A stretch of 64,000 nt of DNA, from contig NZ_NGVS01000031.1 in assembly GCF_002777975.1 (NCBI RefSeq), forward strand, positions 62,563 to 126,562, given 5' to 3'. Position 1 is the first letter of the stretch, and the number at the start of each line of letters is the position of its first letter. Position numbers and translations under genes: made by a program. The notes below the pieces were generated by a model. That model was not told the DNA's origin, searched no databases, and saw only the letters and a list, made by a program, of their open reading frames with translations. Origin of the DNA: Shewanella carassii. GTDB taxonomy: Bacteria > Pseudomonadota > Gammaproteobacteria > Enterobacterales > Shewanellaceae. Below are positions 37,717 through 46,908 of this stretch, in pieces.

Positions 37717-38007
37717 ATGAATATTCGTCCATTACATGACCGCGTGATCGTCAAACGCCTGGAAGTTGAAAGCACTTCGGCCGGTGGCATCGTACTGACC
37801 GGCAGCGCAGCCGAAAAGTCTACCCGTGGTGAAGTACTGGCTGTTGGCAATGGCCGCATCCTCGAAAACGGTGACATTAAGCCATTGGACGTGAAGGTAG
37901 GTGACGTAGTGATCTTCAACGAAGGTTACGGTGTCAAGAAAGAGAAGATTGACGGTGAAGAAGTCCTGATCCTGTCAGAAGCTGACCTGATGGCCGTAGT
38001 GGAATAA
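37717..38007 (+). CDS. groES: Co-chaperonin GroES
   Basis: A 96-residue protein starting [18 protein letters not shown] with the mobile loop [21 protein letters not shown] and the end [13 protein letters not shown]-like ([13 protein letters not shown]). It caps the GroEL cavity. AGGAGA precedes the ATG. groEL follows after 58 bases under the same heat-shock promoter. Confidence 0.99.
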   Translation: MNIRPLHDRVIVKRLEVESTSAGGIVLTGSAAEKSTRGEVLAVGNGRILENGDIKPLDVKVGDVVIFNEGYGVKKEKIDGEEVLILSEADLMAVVE

Positions 38008-38041
38008 ACCACTCACAACCATTAAAGACCTTCCAAAGTAA

Positions 38042-39706
<1,665 letters not shown>

Positions 39707-39810
39707 ATTTTACGGGCCTAAATCTGTGATAGCTGTGTTGCTTCACCACTCGTTTAGTTCACTAAACGTCGCGGTAAAGCGCCTTGCTCTAACAAGATTT
39801 ATCCCACGTA

Positions 39811-39893
39811 AAATACTCTGCTGGTCTTAAGCCTAACAGCCTGAACCAAAAGAATAAAAGCCCCGATACTTAACCGTATCGGGGCTTTTGTTT
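39811..39893 (+). repeat. Direct repeat, copy 1 (groEL terminator region)
   Basis: This segment shares a pattern of roughly 75-80% by eye with 42061-42144: AAAnnnTCTGyTGGTC, AAGCyTAACAG, ACCAAA, then the GCCCCGAT...ATCGGGGC terminator. The two copies bracket the DUF4760-like gene and the truncated cold-shock fragment. Confidence 0.8.
39856..39890 (+). terminator. First terminator after groEL
   Basis: A 14-bp stem AAAAGCCCCGATAC / GTATCGGGGCTTTT (39856-39869, 39876-39889) with a 6-base loop. Confidence 0.95.
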
Positions 39894-39906
39894 ATTCCGA
39901 GAAAGG

Positions 39907-39937
39907 AAAAGGCCCGCGCATCGAACACGGGCCTTTT
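39907..39937 (+). terminator. Second hairpin after groEL
   Basis: Stem AAAAGGCCCG / CGGGCCTTTT (39907-39916, 39928-39937), loop of 11 bases. A tandem back-up terminator. Confidence 0.85.
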
Positions 39938-40148
39938 CCATTTCAGCGGTTTCTGCCGAGGGCGGGGGAGTAGTTTGGGGGTGGAATGGCTTCCGGCTGA
40001 TTGTGCAACTCATTGCCAGCCGCAGGCCTTATGCATATGCACCTCAGTGACACGCTGTGAATACATCCCTGTAAGCTCGGCGCCAACATCCATGTTGGCG
40101 ACGGTCACTGATGCGCATATGCCGGGTGATTTGGTGCAATCTGCGGGT

Positions 40149-40176
40149 GAAGTGTTTTGGCTGTCCTGACTCTTTT
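40149..40176 (+). repeat. Short dispersed repeat, diverged copy
   Basis: GAAGTGTTTTGGCTGTCCTG followed by ACTCTTTT. Compared with the better copies at 40209 and 42029 it has a changed centre but keeps AGTGTT and TGTCCTGA. Confidence 0.55.
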
Positions 40177-40208
40177 ACTATAGATAGGTCCCTGTAGGCT
40201 CCACACAG

Positions 40209-40236
40209 CAAAAGTGTTGTGGGTGTCCTGATTTTT
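40209..40236 (+). repeat. Short dispersed repeat
   Basis: AAAAGTGTTGTGGGTGTCCT followed by GATTTTTT. The first 22 bases are identical to the copy at 42029-42057, 1.8 kb away. Confidence 0.85.
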
Positions 40237-40725
40237 TCCATTGGTTCACTTGGTGTACCATGTACTTGTTGTGCTAGTTAGAGAAATATGAGACATCTTT
40301 CAGCAAATGTCATCGACTTTCCCCACTTATGCTGCCTGATTGCCTTGATGATTGTTCCTTCTAGATCACATCTTTTCATCCTGTATCCCTATTGTCCCCA
40401 GTGTATCGGAAATCTCATCAATGTTATGGCGTTAAACGTGGAGAAAGGTTAGACTGAAAGCAACTTTAGGCCAGTTTATGATTGTGCGCTGCAACAATGT
40501 ATCACAAAGGACAAACAGCCACTTACACAAAAGACCCCTACAGTCTCATGTCTACACGGATAGGTTGTTTCACCCTAGTAAATTTGACTGTTCTTTGAGA
40601 TATTTTGCGAAGATTTTTGTTGCTATAGGGCGATTTTTACTGCTATTCTTGCCTTAAATTCAAAGCTTTTTGATTGCAGCCCCAGCGTTTCGTTGGAGCT
40701 CAAAGTGCGTAAAAGGGGTAAAATT

Positions 40726-40764
40726 ATGGATAAAACATTTGCAGTAGGTTTTGGCGAAGGTTAA
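40726..40764 (+). CDS. Possible 12-codon leader peptide
   Basis: The short frame MDKTFAVGFGEG has an excellent ribosome site (AAAAGGGG, 7-base spacing). A terminator hairpin follows 22 bases later, and the next gene starts 78 bases after the stop. This arrangement resembles a leader peptide with attenuator, or the truncated start of a lost gene. No run of one regulatory codon is visible. Confidence 0.35.
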   Translation: MDKTFAVGFGEG

Positions 40765-40786
40765 CCACTAAGTCGTACACAGCAAT

Positions 40787-40810
40787 GGCCTCCTTGAACG
40801 GGGGCCTTTT
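40787..40810 (+). terminator. Terminator before the DUF4760-like gene
   Basis: GGCCTCC-TTGAAC-GGGGGCC-TTTT, placed between the 12-codon frame and the ATG at 40842. Confidence 0.75.
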
Positions 40811-40841
40811 AGTATAAAAATTACTTGAAATAAAGGGAGTT

Positions 40842-41768
40842 ATGAAGAATTTCATAGGGGCTTGCATAACTGCATTCTTACTCGTTTCTGCATTGAGACT
40901 TCTTTTTACATTTATTTATCCCAATACCCTTCCTTTTAGCCTAGAGATTATTGATTGGTTAATCGTGCTATCGCTAGATGCAACAATAGTATTTATTTTA
41001 TTCAATATAATCAAAGAGAAGTATCCCGATACTGCTGAGTTTTTACCTGTTTTTAGTACAGTGAGCTTCATCATAACGTTATTAGCCTATGGAATCCTTA
41101 GATATTTCCCAACTTTTCAGACTTCACTTTCTGTAATGGTTACGGGAGTTATGATTGGGATGGGCTGGTGGATTCAATGTATAACGTCAGCAGCTAACAT
41201 AAGAAGAACGCACACACTCAATATGATCATTAATACTCGAACAAGTCCAGAGTACCAAGCCCAGTTGCGCGCAAGTACTAGAATGTATAGAGGTATGAGG
41301 TTTGTACCTGCGGAGTTGTCTGAGTGGAGATGTAACCCTGATAAAGAAGAGTACAAAAATGCATGTGTGCCTGATGATTATCGGGATGCTATCAATGGCT
41401 TGCTTTACGTATTGAATTATTTCGAATTTCTTGCTCAAGGGATAAAATTTAAGGACTTAGATGACTGTTTACTTAAAGAATGCTTTTCAAGCTTCTTGAA
41501 GGGGATTGAAAGAAGAGGATTCCATATTATTCTTGAATCACAGAAGCAGGATCCAGCTGCTTTTGAAGGTATAGTATATCTTTCAAAGCGTTGGAATGGA
41601 GAGTCTTTTGTCGAGAAGCATAGATCAAATCCGAATACCGCTGAAGCAGGGATACAATATCCATCTAGCGACATTGTTTTGAAGATTATGAATGGTAAGC
41701 CATTAGTTGAAGATACTAAAGGGGAGTCAGTGAAACCTATTGCCGATGATGATGTAAACGCTGCTTAA
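40842..41768 (+). CDS. Membrane protein, tentatively DUF4760-like
   Basis: A 308-residue protein with four hydrophobic helices in the first 125 residues (about 4-27, 36-58, 68-90 and 98-120). A cytosolic part follows with RRTHTLNMIINTR, then LLYVLNYFEFLAQGIKFKDL, then CFSSFLKGIE. The central pattern, where a helix with NYFE follows an R-x-x-x-T start, resembles DUF4760 proteins, a family of unknown function often met in accessory DNA. AAAGGGAG stands before the ATG. GC is low compared with the flanks. The gene is a singleton inside the region bracketed by the 80-bp direct repeats. Confidence 0.6.
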   Translation: MKNFIGACITAFLLVSALRLLFTFIYPNTLPFSLEIIDWLIVLSLDATIVFILFNIIKEKYPDTAEFLPVFSTVSFIITLLAYGILRYFPTFQTSLSVMVTGVMIGMGWWIQCITSAANIRRTHTLNMIINTRTSPEYQAQLRASTRMYRGMRFVPAELSEWRCNPDKEEYKNACVPDDYRDAINGLLYVLNYFEFLAQGIKFKDLDDCLLKECFSSFLKGIERRGFHIILESQKQDPAAFEGIVYLSKRWNGESFVEKHRSNPNTAEAGIQYPSSDIVLKIMNGKPLVEDTKGESVKPIADDDVNAA

Positions 41769-41790
41769 TTGACAAAAAGTAGTGTAAAGA

Positions 41791-42030
41791 CGTTTGCCTA
41801 TTTCGACCCGTTTTTTCAAAGATCCGGCCAAGGGGCGCCAGTATATAGAAGAACTGGCTAAGCAGTGTGGCTGTAATGCAGTGCTCGGGCTGGAGTTTGA
41901 AAGGAAGACCTTCTCCGAAGGCAACTATCGCTTTACCGGGCATGCTTTCAAGGGGGAGTTGGCCCTTGCTGCCGAGCGGCAGTTGCAACAAAGAATTCAG
42001 GCGGCTGAGCAGGACTTTGGGCCGATACAA
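41791..42030 (+). pseudogene. Truncated duplicate of the cold-shock/TM gene at 46121
   Basis: The translation ([20 protein letters not shown], then [20 protein letters not shown]) is nearly identical to residues 94-192 of the protein at 46121-46798. It lacks the cold-shock domain and the membrane tail and carries a 42-base internal deletion flanked by TTGGCC/ATGGCC repeats in the intact copy. The downstream break is exactly at GCCGATACAA, where the dispersed repeat begins. Confidence 0.9.
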
Positions 42031-42057
42031 AAAGTGTTGTGGGTGTCCTGACTTTTT
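42029..42057 (+). repeat. Short dispersed repeat
   Basis: Same repeat as 40209-40236, here joined directly to the broken end of the truncated cold-shock gene fragment. That fuses a nonsense tail (KVLWVS) onto the fragment. Confidence 0.85.
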
Positions 42058-42060
42058 AGC

Positions 42061-42144
42061 AAAACATCTGTTGGTCAGAAGCTTAACAGACTAAAACCAA
42101 ATAAAGAAAGCCCCGATGCCAAAGGTATCGGGGCTTTTTCATAG
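42061..42144 (+). repeat. Direct repeat, copy 2 (contains a groEL-like terminator)
   Basis: Counterpart of 39811-39893, with its own working hairpin AAAGCCCCGAT / ATCGGGGCTTT at about 42108-42137 and a T-run. Confidence 0.8.
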
Positions 42145-42467
42145 CGTGGACTTGTAATATTAATAGGTGATTGCTGAGTCGTTCATTATTTATATTTTGC
42201 CGTTATAGTTGATCATGGTACTTCGTGTTAGCGTTATTTGCTCTAAAGCTCAAATAGACAATCAAATTTGTAGAGGGCAAAACATAATGAAAACGATACT
42301 TGTGGTATCGCTTTTTTACTAGAGTAAACTATTAAGAAATAGAAATATCATTTAGCTATTCGAATGAGAAAACTAAAGTTTTAGCGTTAACTAACAAGTG
42401 CAATCTTTATAATTATAGATTTCTATCGAAAGTAATAAGCAGCGAAATTTTCGAAATCAAGCTATAA
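42145..42467. other. AT-rich gap downstream of the PIN gene
   Basis: No normal-sized gene. A short frame MKTILVVSLFY (42288-42323) has AGAGGG in front and contains a hairpin CGATAC / GTATCG (42294-42299, 42305-42310) followed by six T. It looks like a rightward terminator sitting in a gene start that has lost its body. Confidence 0.4.
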
Positions 42468-43040
42468 TTAAACCAGTCGATTATTTGCAGTATACAATGA
42501 AATGTCTAATCCATTAAAATCACAATCGTCAGTTACAATGTTTGATACTCCATAGTCAGACATTGACTCAATGTAGAAAGCATCATAAGCGTCTAAGCAG
42601 TACTGATTTAAGGTTGATAGGGTTTTACTCGACAAAGTTTCATTTAGTGTAATGTCGAGTGGAGATGACATCTGGACTATTTGCTTCCATGCGTCAGATA
42701 TTTGTTCCATGACTTTTTTTCGACATTCTTTTTTTCTTCTAAAGTCTTTTCGAGATATTTTCTCTGTGTTTTTTAATTGATATATATCATACTCCGTTCT
42801 TTCTATTATATTGGCTAATTCAGATAGAGCTAACGGGCTGTGATAAATGTTTGCACCTTCATCTAGTATTTTTTCTATAAACTCTGGATATCTTTCTAAC
42901 TGATATCTAACTGGCGCATTCTGAGTTTGAATCTCATTTGAAGCTGCATAGGTTAACCAGAACCAAACGTTTGTGTCAATAAAAAACTTATCTGAATGGT
43001 GTAGATTTACTCTATTTTTAATGTCAACAATTCTAGTCAT
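42468..43040 (-). CDS. PIN-domain nuclease, third gene of a GHKL/STAS-like/PIN operon
   Basis: A 190-residue protein. The acidic residues of a PIN active site are all present: D22 in FFIDTNVW, E74 in LALSELANII, D150/D153 in LDAYDAFYIES and D171-D174 in IVTDDCDF. PIN domains are metal-dependent RNases, often toxins. The extra helices between residues 80 and 145 (KNTEKISRKDFRRKKECRKK) make it longer than VapC toxins. Its ATG lies 5 bases after the stop of the STAS-like gene, so the three genes share one transcript. No small antitoxin gene is adjacent; the STAS-like or ATPase protein may hold it in check. Confidence 0.85.
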   Translation of the reverse strand: MTRIVDIKNRVNLHHSDKFFIDTNVWFWLTYAASNEIQTQNAPVRYQLERYPEFIEKILDEGANIYHSPLALSELANIIERTEYDIYQLKNTEKISRKDFRRKKECRKKVMEQISDAWKQIVQMSSPLDITLNETLSSKTLSTLNQYCLDAYDAFYIESMSDYGVSNIVTDDCDFNGLDISLYTANNRLV

Positions 43041-43045
43041 TCCAT

Positions 43046-43381
43046 TTACTCATCATGTTTGTTTAAAGTATCAGTTACTTTGCTTTCCCCACTATAAAAA
43101 TGGATTGCGTTTTGTATAACAGTATTTAATAAGCTAAGACCTATTTCATTACAGTTAACAACTTTCATCTTATCCGTTAATTGTTCGATATTTATATCTT
43201 TCAATAGAACACCAATTGATGCATTGAAAAATGGGGAGGCAAATAAAGATACACCTGAAAAATCAATTTCTACAGTCTGGCCTTCTAAGAGTGCAGTAGC
43301 AATGGCATTGTTTAGCTTTGTTCCGCTCTGCATGGATATTGCATTTTTACCAACTAAATCAAAGACTTTTACTTTTAACAT
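43046..43381 (-). CDS. STAS-like DUF4325 protein
   Basis: A 111-residue protein. The core VEIDFSGVSLFASPFFNASIG (about 37-57) is the DUF4325 STAS-like signature: a beta strand, the D-F-S-G turn, then a Ser-rich helix start. It resembles the anti-anti-sigma fold, where a serine is phosphorylated by a GHKL kinase. The upstream gene encodes such an ATPase. It starts 9 bases after the ATPase stop and ends 5 bases before the PIN gene. Confidence 0.8.
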   Translation of the reverse strand: MLKVKVFDLVGKNAISMQSGTKLNNAIATALLEGQTVEIDFSGVSLFASPFFNASIGVLLKDINIEQLTDKMKVVNCNEIGLSLLNTVIQNAIHFYSGESKVTDTLNKHDE

Positions 43382-43390
43382 TGTCTACTC

Positions 43391-44365
43391 CTAAAAATAT
43401 TTAACCTGAGCTACATCTTCAGATTTAAAGCGATAATGTCTATCATCACAGTTGATCTTGATGCTTACCAACGTTCCTGGAAAGTTATACTTTGAGGTAC
43501 CCACTTCAAAATTGTTGCCGTCTGAAATTTTAGCATAAACTTTATTGCTGTAAATGCGCATTTCTCCCTTATTAAGCCTAACAAATTCACCTAACAAGTC
43601 GAAACCTAGACCTCGCGGCATACCTTTTTCTACACTATCGGTACCAGTTGAGTTCCCTTTAACCAAAGCCCATTGCATTGCCTCAATATCACTTTTTATT
43701 TCACTTTTGTAATGCTTTACATTTTTTACAATACCTGGTCCGAAATCCAAAACACTCAAGCAAAGAGTTTTTTCTTTCCTATCATATTGACCGCAGCTAT
43801 AAACTCCTAGTTGTCTTAAGTCTTGAATAGCTGCTCCATGCCCATAAGCATTCATAAATATTTCAAGAATCCTGCTAACAACTTCATCTTTTAGTGCATT
43901 ACTTAGGTTGACTTTATCATCAGATAGCCACTGTTCGCTAAGGTGTTCTGCGATACTATCTTCGTCTAAGTGAGTGGTGTGTTCTCTATAGCCTATATAG
44001 TCGCCTTTAGCATAGCCTTGGAAATTGTTTTGCGAAAAGTGGCTAAGGAAATTATTTTCAATCAGTCTCTCTCTGATTAAGTCACTCATTGAATTTACAT
44101 TAAACATGACGCCAGCTGTTGCAAGAGATTGACTCTCAAATATAACAATTAATGATCTCGTTAGTTTTGTGTTTTGAAAATTGACGTATCTAGCCAAACC
44201 TCCCAACAGAACAATACCGTGATGGTCTATTCTTGCGCACTTCCCAAAATCAAAGTCGAAATTATTCTTTGGGTCGGAAGTTATTGTCTCCATGATTTTT
44301 AGAATCTGGTTGAATCCGTTATCGTCATACTTAATGGTTGGGACTGGAATTAAAACCTTTGCCAT
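43391..44365 (-). CDS. GHKL-type ATPase with STAS-like N-terminal region
   Basis: A 324-residue protein and the first gene of the operon. The GHKL boxes are visible: N box E161-VVSRILEIFMNAYGHG, G1 box LDFGPGI (206-212), G2 box GMPRGLGF (248-255) and a final GTLVSIKIN strand. The first 110 residues contain FDFDFGKCARIDHHGIVLLG, which resembles a degenerate STAS strand-turn. This is the layout of soluble kinases of the anti-sigma class, not membrane histidine kinases. No His-kinase dimerisation domain is seen. GC is about one third, well below the flanks. Confidence 0.8.
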   Translation of the reverse strand: MAKVLIPVPTIKYDDNGFNQILKIMETITSDPKNNFDFDFGKCARIDHHGIVLLGGLARYVNFQNTKLTRSLIVIFESQSLATAGVMFNVNSMSDLIRERLIENNFLSHFSQNNFQGYAKGDYIGYREHTTHLDEDSIAEHLSEQWLSDDKVNLSNALKDEVVSRILEIFMNAYGHGAAIQDLRQLGVYSCGQYDRKEKTLCLSVLDFGPGIVKNVKHYKSEIKSDIEAMQWALVKGNSTGTDSVEKGMPRGLGFDLLGEFVRLNKGEMRIYSNKVYAKISDGNNFEVGTSKYNFPGTLVSIKINCDDRHYRFKSEDVAQVKYF

Positions 44366-44800
44366 GAGTTTCTTTTTAATTTCCTTGATTTTACTCTATA
44401 TTTTATAAAGTGGTTTCAGTTTTGCATTGCTGGCTTAAAGGATAAAAAATTACCAATAATTAATGTGTAAGTGCTAAACAAAACTCATTAAATATTTTTA
44501 TAGTTGGTATCAAAATATAATATCAAAAGGAAGGTGGGACTTTATCATTGCTTTACTAGATGTTTTGCAGTAAGCACGATAAATGCTAACGTTAAACTCA
44601 ACAGTAGTTAGGTAATGACATTTACCTAATTTGGTCTATTACATTCTACAAATGGAAAAACTGGTAAGGGGAGTTAATAAGTCATATGCTTTTTTATTTC
44701 TATCTTCAAAATCACCTAAACGAACACCTATTTCGTTTGATTACATATAACCAATTTGTCCATAGTGCATTTTAGAGCACTATTATGACACCGCCAAGTA

Positions 44801-45090
44801 TAGCTACCGCAGGGAATTCTAGCTATTCCAGAGCGAGGAAGTCCAATAAAAATATAATAAAAACAATGTTAAAGCTATCTAATCATTGTTGAAATAACCT
44901 TAGCTAACATCACGCAGTATAAAGAGAGTAAACGCCAGAGGAGAGCATGTTAGAACGATGCATTGAAAACTATAGCCAATTCTTTTAGGAAGATGGCTAT
45001 CCCTGACATTCATCTGCGTGTTATAGAGAACGCTTACGCATTGTTTGTCAAAACTTTACTTTATCCTACAGTATTGCCGTCGAGCAGGGC
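44801..45090 (+). repeat. Diverged direct repeat, copy A
   Basis: Blocks shared with 45445-45770 in the same order, including the opening GCTACCGCAG...GAATTCTAGCTAT. The copies differ by many substitutions and short indels. Confidence 0.6.
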
Positions 45091-45278
45091 AACCCTTGCC
45101 TAGGGAATTATCTTCCCTTGCGCTTCGGTCAGTAAAGCCGCATTCATTGTTCAAAAAATTCCATCCAATTGCAGAGAGTGAGGACATTCACAATTTTTTC
45201 GTACCCCGATCCTATAAGTCTTTGATGTCAGGTGTAACTGCAACGCTGGCAAATACAAAACCCCGGTCAAACCGAGGG

Positions 45279-45302
45279 AAAAAAGTGAGGACACCCATAA
45301 CT
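45279..45302 (-). repeat. Short dispersed repeat, inverted copy
   Basis: AAAAAAGTGAGGACACCCAT followed by AACT. It is the reverse complement of the repeat core (compare GTCAGGACACCCACAAC). A weaker relative GAGTGAGGACATTCACAATT lies at about 45175-45200. With the copy at 42029 it brackets the PIN/STAS/GHKL operon in inverted orientation. Confidence 0.65.
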
Positions 45303-45444
45303 ATTTCACTAAACACTATGGCCAAAGTGCTCGGCTTCGTCGGGTGAAGCCTGGAAGGTTTAGATTCTGGGTCGCTTGTAAAGCAACAAATCCCAAAAGG
45401 TTTGGCCAAGCGCAGCTTGGCGCATGGTTGCAATTGGATGGGGA

Positions 45445-45770
45445 TGGCTACCGCAGTGAATTCTAGCTATCCCAGAGCGTACTAAACCGAGTTAAATTTC
45501 AATAAAAACAACACTAAAGCTATCAATTTGTTGCCGGTGAAACCTTAGTCTGGGTCACAAGTTGTACAACCGTTAAAGTGGTTTTTGTCAGGGAGGTATA
45601 TGAGGTGAGGTATTGAAAGCTTGTCCTTGCCTTTTGCCTACTCGGGTGAGAGAGAGGCTGCCATCCCTGATTGTTGTTCGTACTTTAGCTGACGCTTAAG
45701 TGTTGATTTTCGTTGGTTTTTTGTTAAAAGCCTAGCCAATCCTACAATATTGCTGCGGTGAAAAACAAGC
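45445..45770 (+). repeat. Diverged direct repeat, copy B
   Basis: Second copy of the unit at 44801-45090. Between them lies the inverted dispersed repeat. Confidence 0.6.
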
Positions 45771-45818
45771 TTTACCGCATGGGGGGTTTTGTTGTGCGGT
45801 TTGGCTTAAATGACTTGT

Positions 45819-45883
45819 TTGAGTTGCCTGCTTTAGTTGCCCGCTTGAGTTGCCTGTTTAAGTTGGCCGCTTGAGTTAGCGGC
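45819..45883 (+). repeat. 13-bp tandem repeat, five units
   Basis: Units TTGAGTTGCCTGC, TTTAGTTGCCCGC, TTGAGTTGCCTGT, TTAAGTTGGCCGC and TTGAGTTAGCGGC follow without gaps, 238 bp before the cold-shock/TM gene. The period is not a multiple of three and no frame is kept open by it. Confidence 0.85.
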
Positions 45884-46120
45884 TTCAGTGAATCGCTTTG
45901 CTGGCCTGTCCACTGGCAAAAAGTGGCTGGCGGGGAACGGCAATGATTTTTAGGGAAAAGTGAACGGTTTTAACCGGTTTTTGAGGATGTTGCAGCAGTT
46001 GCTGCCGGGTTGAGATGTTAGTATCGGTGGCTTGAATCTGTTCTGTTGCTGCAGCGGTTTTTTGTGGCTGTTGCTGTATAGGGCTTTGGAAGTCGTAGAG
46101 AAAGTTATCGGGATTGTGTA

Positions 46121-46798
46121 GTGAAAGGAAAAGTCGTTTCGTATGTCTCATCTAAAAAATTTGGCTTTATCAATGGGGATGATGGCGAAAGCTATTTTCT
46201 GCATGTTTCGGCCCTGGTGAACAGGAGTGATGAGGCTAAGCTGGTCAAGAATGTGCTGGTCGAGTTTGACCCTACGCCAACCCCCAAGGGATTGTCTGCC
46301 AAGCAGATCCGTATTCCTGAGGTCTATATAAGAGAGCGACTGCTGAATTTCTTCACCTCCAAGGGTAGCAATCCCAAGCATGGTGATGCCGTGTTGCGTT
46401 TGCCTATTTCGACCCGTTTTTTCAAAGATCCGGCCAAGGGGCGCCAATATATAGAGCAGCTGGCTAAGCAGTGTGGCTGTAATGCCGTGCTCGGGCTTGA
46501 GTTTGAAAAGAAGACCTTCTCTGAAGGCAACTATCGCTTTACCGGCCATGCTTTCAAGGGGGTGTTGGCCTTGGTCACTGAAAAGCAGCCCTGTGATACC
46601 AAAGAGATGGCCCTTGTTGCCGAGCGGCAGTTTCAGCAAAGAATTCAGGCGGCTGAGCAGGCCTTTGGGCCGATACAAGAGACTGAGCTTAAGGCCAGAC
46701 AGAGCCAGCTTTCCGGCTGCCTCGGCAGCGCCGTCGCCGTGCTGGCTGTGGTGGCAATCCTGCCAGCGGCGATTATCGCCGGTCTGTTCCCACAGTAG
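46121..46798 (+). CDS. Cold-shock-domain protein with C-terminal membrane anchor
   Basis: A 225-residue protein from a GTG start. Residues 1-65 are a cold-shock domain ([18 protein letters not shown], then YFLHVSAL) with the RNP1-like KFGFI. The middle domain includes [20 protein letters not shown], reminiscent of small YbjQ-type domains. A single helix ([21 protein letters not shown]) ends the protein. A membrane-tethered nucleic-acid-binding domain is unusual. A truncated copy lies 4.3 kb upstream. The GTG is chosen because it starts exactly at the domain; the ribosome site is weak. Confidence 0.8.
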   Translation: MKGKVVSYVSSKKFGFINGDDGESYFLHVSALVNRSDEAKLVKNVLVEFDPTPTPKGLSAKQIRIPEVYIRERLLNFFTSKGSNPKHGDAVLRLPISTRFFKDPAKGRQYIEQLAKQCGCNAVLGLEFEKKTFSEGNYRFTGHAFKGVLALVTEKQPCDTKEMALVAERQFQQRIQAAEQAFGPIQETELKARQSQLSGCLGSAVAVLAVVAILPAAIIAGLFPQ

Positions 46799-46816
46799 CT
46801 AACAAGGTGATATCAG

Positions 46817-46856
46817 CGCCTTGAAAGTGTAACAAACTACACTTTTAAGGCGTTTT
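46817..46856 (+). terminator. Terminator of the cold-shock/TM gene
   Basis: A 15-bp stem with one G-U pair (46817-46831 with 46838-46852), loop of 6, then TTTT. Confidence 0.85.
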
Positions 46857-46870
46857 CGGCTTGAATGGAT

Positions 46871-46898
46871 GAAAAAGTGTATTTAACTACACTTTTTC
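46871..46898 (-). terminator. Terminator of the NERD gene
   Basis: Stem GAAAAAGTGTA / TACACTTTTTC (46871-46881, 46888-46898), active on the minus strand just after the stop at 46909. Confidence 0.8.
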
Positions 46899-46908
46899 AT
46901 TGGACTCG

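Larger units (their letters stand above)
39938..40725. other. Gene-free stretch after groEL with repeat copies
   Basis: No gene is supported. It contains two copies of the short repeat described separately (40149-40176 and 40209-40236). From about 40250 the sequence turns AT-rich. I see no integrase gene, tRNA or att-like core. Confidence 0.5.
44366..46120. other. 1.75-kb gene-free, repeat-rich AT-rich stretch
   Basis: I find no supported gene. Two diverged direct copies of about 290-325 bp start with GCTACCGCAG(G/T)GAATTCT and share blocks such as CCAGAGCG, AATAAAAACAA, TAAAGCTATC, CCATCCCTGA-like text and ATCCTACA(G/A)TATTGC: copy A about 44801-45090, copy B about 45445-45770. A 13-bp tandem array (45819-45883) and an inverted copy of the dispersed repeat (45279-45302) also lie here. 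A small hairpin GCCAAGC-GCA-GCTTGGC is at about 45404-45421. Confidence 0.6.

Noticed and set aside
44366-46120. CRISPR array or integron attC sites
   Set aside because: The repeats are few, diverged and unevenly spaced. I found no spacer pattern, no cas or integrase gene and no convincing paired core sites.
45885-46151. Leftward open frame of 88 codons, Gln-rich, overlapping the start of the cold-shock/TM gene
   Set aside because: No ribosome site, low-complexity composition, and overlap with a better supported gene on the other strand.
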